Assembly: GCA_034670405.1 (NCBI GenBank)
Contig: JAXDDX010000015.1
Location: forward strand, 1,302,001 to 1,366,000
Direction of reading: 5' to 3'
DNA: 64,000 nt
Source of the DNA: Hoplostethus atlanticus
Taxonomy: Eukaryota > Chordata > Actinopteri > Trachichthyiformes > Trachichthyidae
The notes beneath the pieces are model-generated. The model worked only from the letters and a program-made list of their open reading frames with translations, was not told the DNA's origin and ran no database searches. Below, one piece after another: positions 60,360 through 64,000 of this stretch. Position 1 is the first letter of the stretch. Each line of letters opens with the position of its first letter. The translations under genes and the position numbers were made by a program.

Positions 60360-60618
60360 CGGGACAATATGGTGTCTCAGTGGTTAGCGCTGTCGTCTCA
60401 CAGCAAGGGTGATGCGGGTTGGATTCCCTGCCCTTTCGCCTGGCTTTCCTCTCACAGAGCAAAGACATGCAAGTCAGGTGGATTCTCCGTTGCCCATACG
60501 TGTAAATGTGAGTGTCTATTTGTGTGAGTCCTCTGATGTGCCCTCCACCCAATGCATGCTGGGATAGGCTTCAGCCACCCCATGACCCTGAAAAGTAGGT
60601 AGAGAAAATGAATGAATG
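60360..60618 (+). mobile_element. tRNA-derived SINE, MERMAID/DANA-like
   Basis: The head contains GGTGTCTCAGTGGTTAGCGC (A-box), CTGTCGTCTCACAGCAAGG and a degenerate B-box (GGGTTGGATTCC). The body has CAAAGACATGCAAGTCAGGT and GGATTCTCCGTTGCCCATAC, then GCTGGGATAGGCTTCAGCC, CATGACCCTGAAAAG and a (GAAT)n tail. Head, body and tail order is that of a widespread fish SINE. A segment between B-box and body is deleted relative to longer copies known from fish. Confidence 0.75.
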
Positions 60619-61105
60619 GGAATGCCATGAATTCAACTTTGACTCAGGAAAGACTATTTTGGGAATTCTCAATGTGGCGTTATCAGGTTTATCAAGTGAA
60701 AACAAGTCTGGAATTTGAACAGGTAAACTTGACAGGATGATAGTAATTAGATGAGGTGAAATCATGAGAGGAATATGGGACTAATGGGACTGACTGTTTG
60801 GACTTTATATTGAAGCAGTACTGGTAATGCCATGCTCTCTTTTGAATTTCTCTAATGATTCTCCCGGTTTTATATTCTGGCCACTTTTTTTTTTGTAAAT
60901 GGAAAATGGATTAATTCATTTCCACGGTTTATTTCGAATGTTTCTTGGTAAAGAGTTCTAATTAGTTTGAATGAGTAATTGACATCAGCTTCAATTTATT
61001 CACTGACCCACTTCTCAGATGATACACTTGGTTTTGGCATTGAAATATAACCGGGCTGGTATCTGACGTTATTGCATGAACAACTGAAATTTGTTGCAAA
61101 GAGCC
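60619..61105. other. unassigned non-coding DNA
   Basis: Nothing recognised; it borders the 3' end of the L2-type LINE. Confidence 0.5.
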
Positions 61106-61453
61106 TTACATTACATTACATTACAGTCATTTAGCAGACGCTTTTATCCAAAGCGACTTACAATAAGTGCATTCAACATAGGTAGGCAAGAAAACTACTA
61201 GTCACCAGAAATCGTAAGTGCATTTCCTTCCTAAACAAGCAACTAAGAGCATAACTAGTGTTAAGGTAAGAGTGCAATAAGTTAGCAACCTACTATATCT
61301 TAAACAAATGAGACAAATAAGAGAATCAAATAAACAAGAGCTAAGACAAATAAGTGAACCAAATAAGCAAGAGCTAAGACAAATAAGTGTATCAAATGAA
61401 CAAGAGCCAATAAACAAGAGCTCAGACACATAATTGACGACAAATAGGCATGG

Positions 61454-63215
61454 CTAAGGGGAAGAGTCAGGGTAGTGTTTCCTGAAGAGGTGGGTTTTCA
61501 GCCTGCGGCGAAAGATGGGCAGCGACTCTGCTGTCCTGACATCAGTGGGGAGTTCATTCCACCACTGCGGGGCCAGGACAGAGAAGAGCCGTGACCGTGT
61601 AGATCGGCCGCAGGGGCCTCTGAGCGACGGGGCAACCAGTCGCCTCGAGGCAGCAGAGCGAAGTGGTCGGGCGGGGGTGTAAGGCTTGACCATAGCCTGG
61701 AGGTAAGAAGGAGCTGTTCCTTTCACTGCCCTATAGGCTAGCACCAGGGTCTTGAACTGGATGCGAGCCGCTACAGGGAGCCAGTGTAGAGAACGGAGAA
61801 GGGTAGTTGTATGGGAGAACTTGGGGCGGTTGAACACCAGACGAGCTGCAGCTTTCTGAACAAGCTCCAGAGGTCTGATGGCAAACGCCGGGGCACCAGC
61901 AAGGAGGGAGTTGCAGTAGTCCAGGCGGGAGATGACAAGAGCCTGGATGAGCACCTGCGCTGCCTTGTCAGTGAGGAAGGGGCGAATCCTCCTGATGTTG
62001 TAGAGGAGGAATCTGCAGGAGCGTGTCACTGATGCGATGTTTGCCGAGAACGACAGTTGGTCGTCCAGGGTCACACCCAGATTCCTCGCAGTCCGAGTTG
62101 ACGTCACCACAGCATTATCAATGGTGATGGCCAGGTCTCGGTGCGGACAGCCCTTCCCTGGGAGGAACATCAGCTCAGTTTTGTCCAGGTTGAGCTTCAG
62201 GTGGTGCATCGACATCCACTCCGAGATGTCTGCCAGACACGCAGCAATGCGTGCCTCCACTTGTGTGTCAGAGGGGGGAAATGACAGGGTCAGCTGGGTG
62301 TCATCTGCATAGCAGTGGTAGGAAAAGTCGTGTGAATGGATAACAGAACCAAGAGATGTTGTGTAGAGGGAAAAGAGGAGAGGGCCTAGAACCGAGCCTT
62401 GCGGAACCCCAGTAGTGAGCCTGCGTGGTTCTGACACAGACCCTTTCAGCGTCACCTGGTAGGAGCGATCCGTTAGGTAGGATGCAAACATGGAGAGTGC
62501 AGAGCCTGAGACACCCATCCCCTCAAGGGTGGAGAGGAGGATCTGGTGGTTCACCGTGTCAAACGCTGCAGACAGGTCCAGGAGTATCAGGACAGAGGAG
62601 AGAGAGTTCGCTCTAGCGGCATGGAGCGACTCCGTCACTGCCAGGAGGGCAGTCTCGGTCGAGTGACCCACTTTGAACCCAGACTGGTGGGGATCCAAGA
62701 GGTTGTTCTGGTGGAGGTACAAGGACAGTTGCCTGAAGACAGCACGTTCAAGAGTTTTTGATAGGAAGGGTAGAAGGGAAACCGGTCTGTAGTTCTTGAC
62801 CTCAGAGGGGTCAAGTGTTGGTTTCTTCAGAAGGGGGGTGACTCTGGCAGTCTTGAAAGCAGAGGGAAAGCATCCAGACACCAGAGACGTGTTGATGAGG
62901 TGGGTCAGGAAGGGAAGGAGTTCAGGTGCAGTAGACTGAAGCAGAGTGGATGGGACCGGGTCAAGGGAGCATGTGGTGGGGCGGCTAGATGTAACAAGGT
63001 GAAGGACCTCGTCTGGGGAGAGGGGAGAAAAATGGGATAGGGAGGGAGGTGGGGAGGGAAAAGGTGGAGAGGGTGGTAGAGAGGGATGGGTGGAAGGCAG
63101 ATAGGTGTGGTTGGTGCGCAGGGCACCAGCCGGGGGGTGAGGGAAGGAGGATCGGATATCGTTGACGAAAGTCGTCAGGGCGGAGGGAGGAGGTGGGAGG
63201 AGGGGGTGGGGGTTG
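61454..63215 (-). CDS. L2-type LINE ORF, reverse transcriptase and C-terminal part
   Basis: The frame is open from 63370 down to 61454. The part before about 63200 is the overlap of a shifted frame, so real similarity starts in the proline-rich linker. Visible RT motifs, numbered from the open frame start: NYRPVSLLPFLSKTLE (193-208), HQSGFKVGHSTETAL (228-242), catalytic Asp in LDLSAAFDTVNH (264-275), GVPQGSVLGPLLF (321-333) and YADDTQL (354-360). Downstream are LNLDKTELMFLP, LDYCNSLLAGAP and HWLPVAARI, as in fish L2/Maui-like elements. The enzyme would copy the element's RNA at a nicked chromosomal target. The C-terminus is the usual RLKTHLFRKHYP. No stop interrupts the RT. Confidence 0.9.
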
Positions 63216-64000
63216 GAGGAGGGAAGAGAAAGTTTCAAAGAGTTTTTTAGGGTTGGAAGCAGAAGTTTGAATTTTAGTGCAGAAGAAAGCAGCTTTAGCA
63301 GCAGATAGAGAGGAGGAAAAAGTGGAAAGGAGAGATTGGAAGGTAAGAAGGTCCTCCGGGAGGTTGCCATTTCTCCATTTGCGCTCAGCCACTCTCAGGC
63401 TCCGTCTCTCAGTACGCACTGAGTCCGACAACCAAGGGGCAGGTGGAGTTTGGCGTGCAGGCCTGGAGGTGAGGGGACAGAGATGGTCCAGAGAAGAGGA
63501 CAGAGTAGAGAGAAGAAGATCAGTGGCAGTATCAGGGGATAGAAGAGAAAAAGATTCAGGGGCAGGGAGAGCAGAGAGAACAGAAGAGGAAAGATCAGTG
63601 GGAGAGAGCGAGCGGAGATTGCGACGAGAAGAAACCATGTGGGTAGGGAGAGGATGTGAGGGGGGAGAGGAGAGAGAGAGAGTGTAGGACATGAAGTAGT
63701 GGTCAGAGAGATGAAGAGGAGTGACGGAGAGGTTGGCAGTAGAACAGTGTCTGGTGAAGATTAGGTCCAGTTGGTTGCCAGCCTTGTGGGTAGGAGGAGA
63801 TGGGGAGAGGGCTAGGTCGAAGGAGGCGAGGAACGAAAGAAGAAGGTCAAGCTTCTCAGTCTGGATGTTGAAGTCACCGAGAAGGATGAGTCCAGAGCCA
63901 TCGTCAGGGAAGTGGGAGACTAGTGTGTCCAGCTCCTCCAGGAACTCACCAGCAGGGCCTGGTGGGCGGTACACAACCGCGATGGTGAGCTTGACTGGAT
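63190..64000 (-). CDS. L2-type LINE ORF, endonuclease part (partial, frameshifted)
   Basis: The frame is open to the window edge (PVKLTIAVVYRPPG at the start of what is visible). It shows the APE-type endonuclease core: VVYRPPG, ILLGDFNI, AGNQLDLIFTR and LHLSDHYF. In this family the SDH motif and the GDFN Asp are catalytic residues that nick target DNA. A linker with WLSDSVRTERRSLRVAERKW leads to FETFSSLLQPPPPPP. Here the frame is lost in a proline/pyrimidine tract at about 63190-63215 and the reverse transcriptase continues in another frame. The N-terminus lies outside the window. Confidence 0.85.

Larger units (their letters stand above)
61106..64000 (-). mobile_element. L2-clade LINE, 3' part, continues beyond the window
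   Basis: A minus-strand non-LTR retrotransposon. It enters at the window's right edge inside the endonuclease domain, continues through the RT ORF to a stop at 61454, then a 3' UTR of about 350 bp. The UTR contains short tandem variants of an ACAAATAAG / AACAAGAGC unit. It finishes with CGCTTTGGATAAAAGCG and GCTAAATGACTG, then about four TGTAA units at 61106-61125. Pentamer-repeat tails without poly-A are typical of L2-clade elements. The coding part is nearly intact, so this is a young copy. Confidence 0.9.

Noticed and set aside
61811-62761. Plus-strand open frames opposite the L2 LINE
   Set aside because: They are antisense shadows of the RT reading frame and contain no motifs of their own. 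The 136-codon frame at 63277-63687 is likewise the antisense of the endonuclease region.
1-64000. Bacterial-type features (operons, CRISPR arrays, riboswitches, Shine-Dalgarno sites)
   Set aside because: The sequence is vertebrate nuclear DNA; regularly spaced repeats here are microsatellites, a minisatellite and transposon subterminal repeats.

Overview
The window looks like gene-poor nuclear DNA of a teleost fish. It is AT-rich, has no long open reading frames outside transposable elements, carries many dinucleotide microsatellites, and is filled with repeat families typical of fish: tRNA-headed SINEs, an L2-type LINE with a pentanucleotide tail, L1-like and RTE-like LINE debris, Tc1/mariner, PIF/Harbinger, hAT and TTAA-type DNA transposons, and Ty3/gypsy-like remnants. 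No complete host protein-coding gene, rRNA gene or functional tRNA gene could be supported. Nothing bacterial or phage-like is present. The most likely setting is intergenic or a very long intron.

Layout, left to right. 1-12.7 kb: mostly unassigned DNA with a small perfect hairpin (314-362), one copy of a dispersed repeat (2330-2496), two SINEs (5.2 and 7.3 kb), microsatellites, and a decayed LTR-retrotransposon-like segment with a Glu/Pro-repeat coding remnant and G-rich tracts (about 9.27-10.3 kb). 12.69-14.0 kb: a non-autonomous PIF/Harbinger element with a CAG target duplication. It keeps broken pieces of both of its genes and is interrupted by a SINE. 19.2-22.2 kb: a nest of RTE-like (minus) and L1-like (plus) LINE fragments, a dispersed repeat, and a 940-bp hAT element with an exact 8-bp target duplication, a BED zinc-finger remnant and inserted Tc1 ends. 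28-30 kb: a LINE reverse-transcriptase relic and a dead Tc1 transposon. 31.6 kb: an L2 fragment. 33 and 38 kb: two more SINEs. 40.86-42.62 kb: a TTAA-flanked DNA transposon with a perfect 26-bp foldback. 44.3 kb: a 41-bp minisatellite. 51 kb: an unidentified exon-like ORF with good splice sites. 55.76-55.98 kb: a 31-bp perfect foldback beside a second copy of the 2.3-kb repeat. 56.73-57.89 kb: a hAT-like element carrying the 5' end of a gypsy-type LTR retrotransposon (LTR end, tRNA-Pro-like primer site, start of gag) joined to a hAT dimerisation-domain remnant. 60.4 kb: a SINE. 61.1-64.0 kb: the 3' part of an L2-clade LINE on the minus strand, with intact endonuclease and reverse-transcriptase motifs and one frameshift; it runs off the window.

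The elements relate to one another. The L2 LINE's 3' end matches the tails of three SINE copies at 7.3, 13.3 and 33.1 kb, the pattern expected if that LINE lineage supplies the retrotransposition machinery for the SINE. Family names rest on recognised motifs and end structures, not on database searches.
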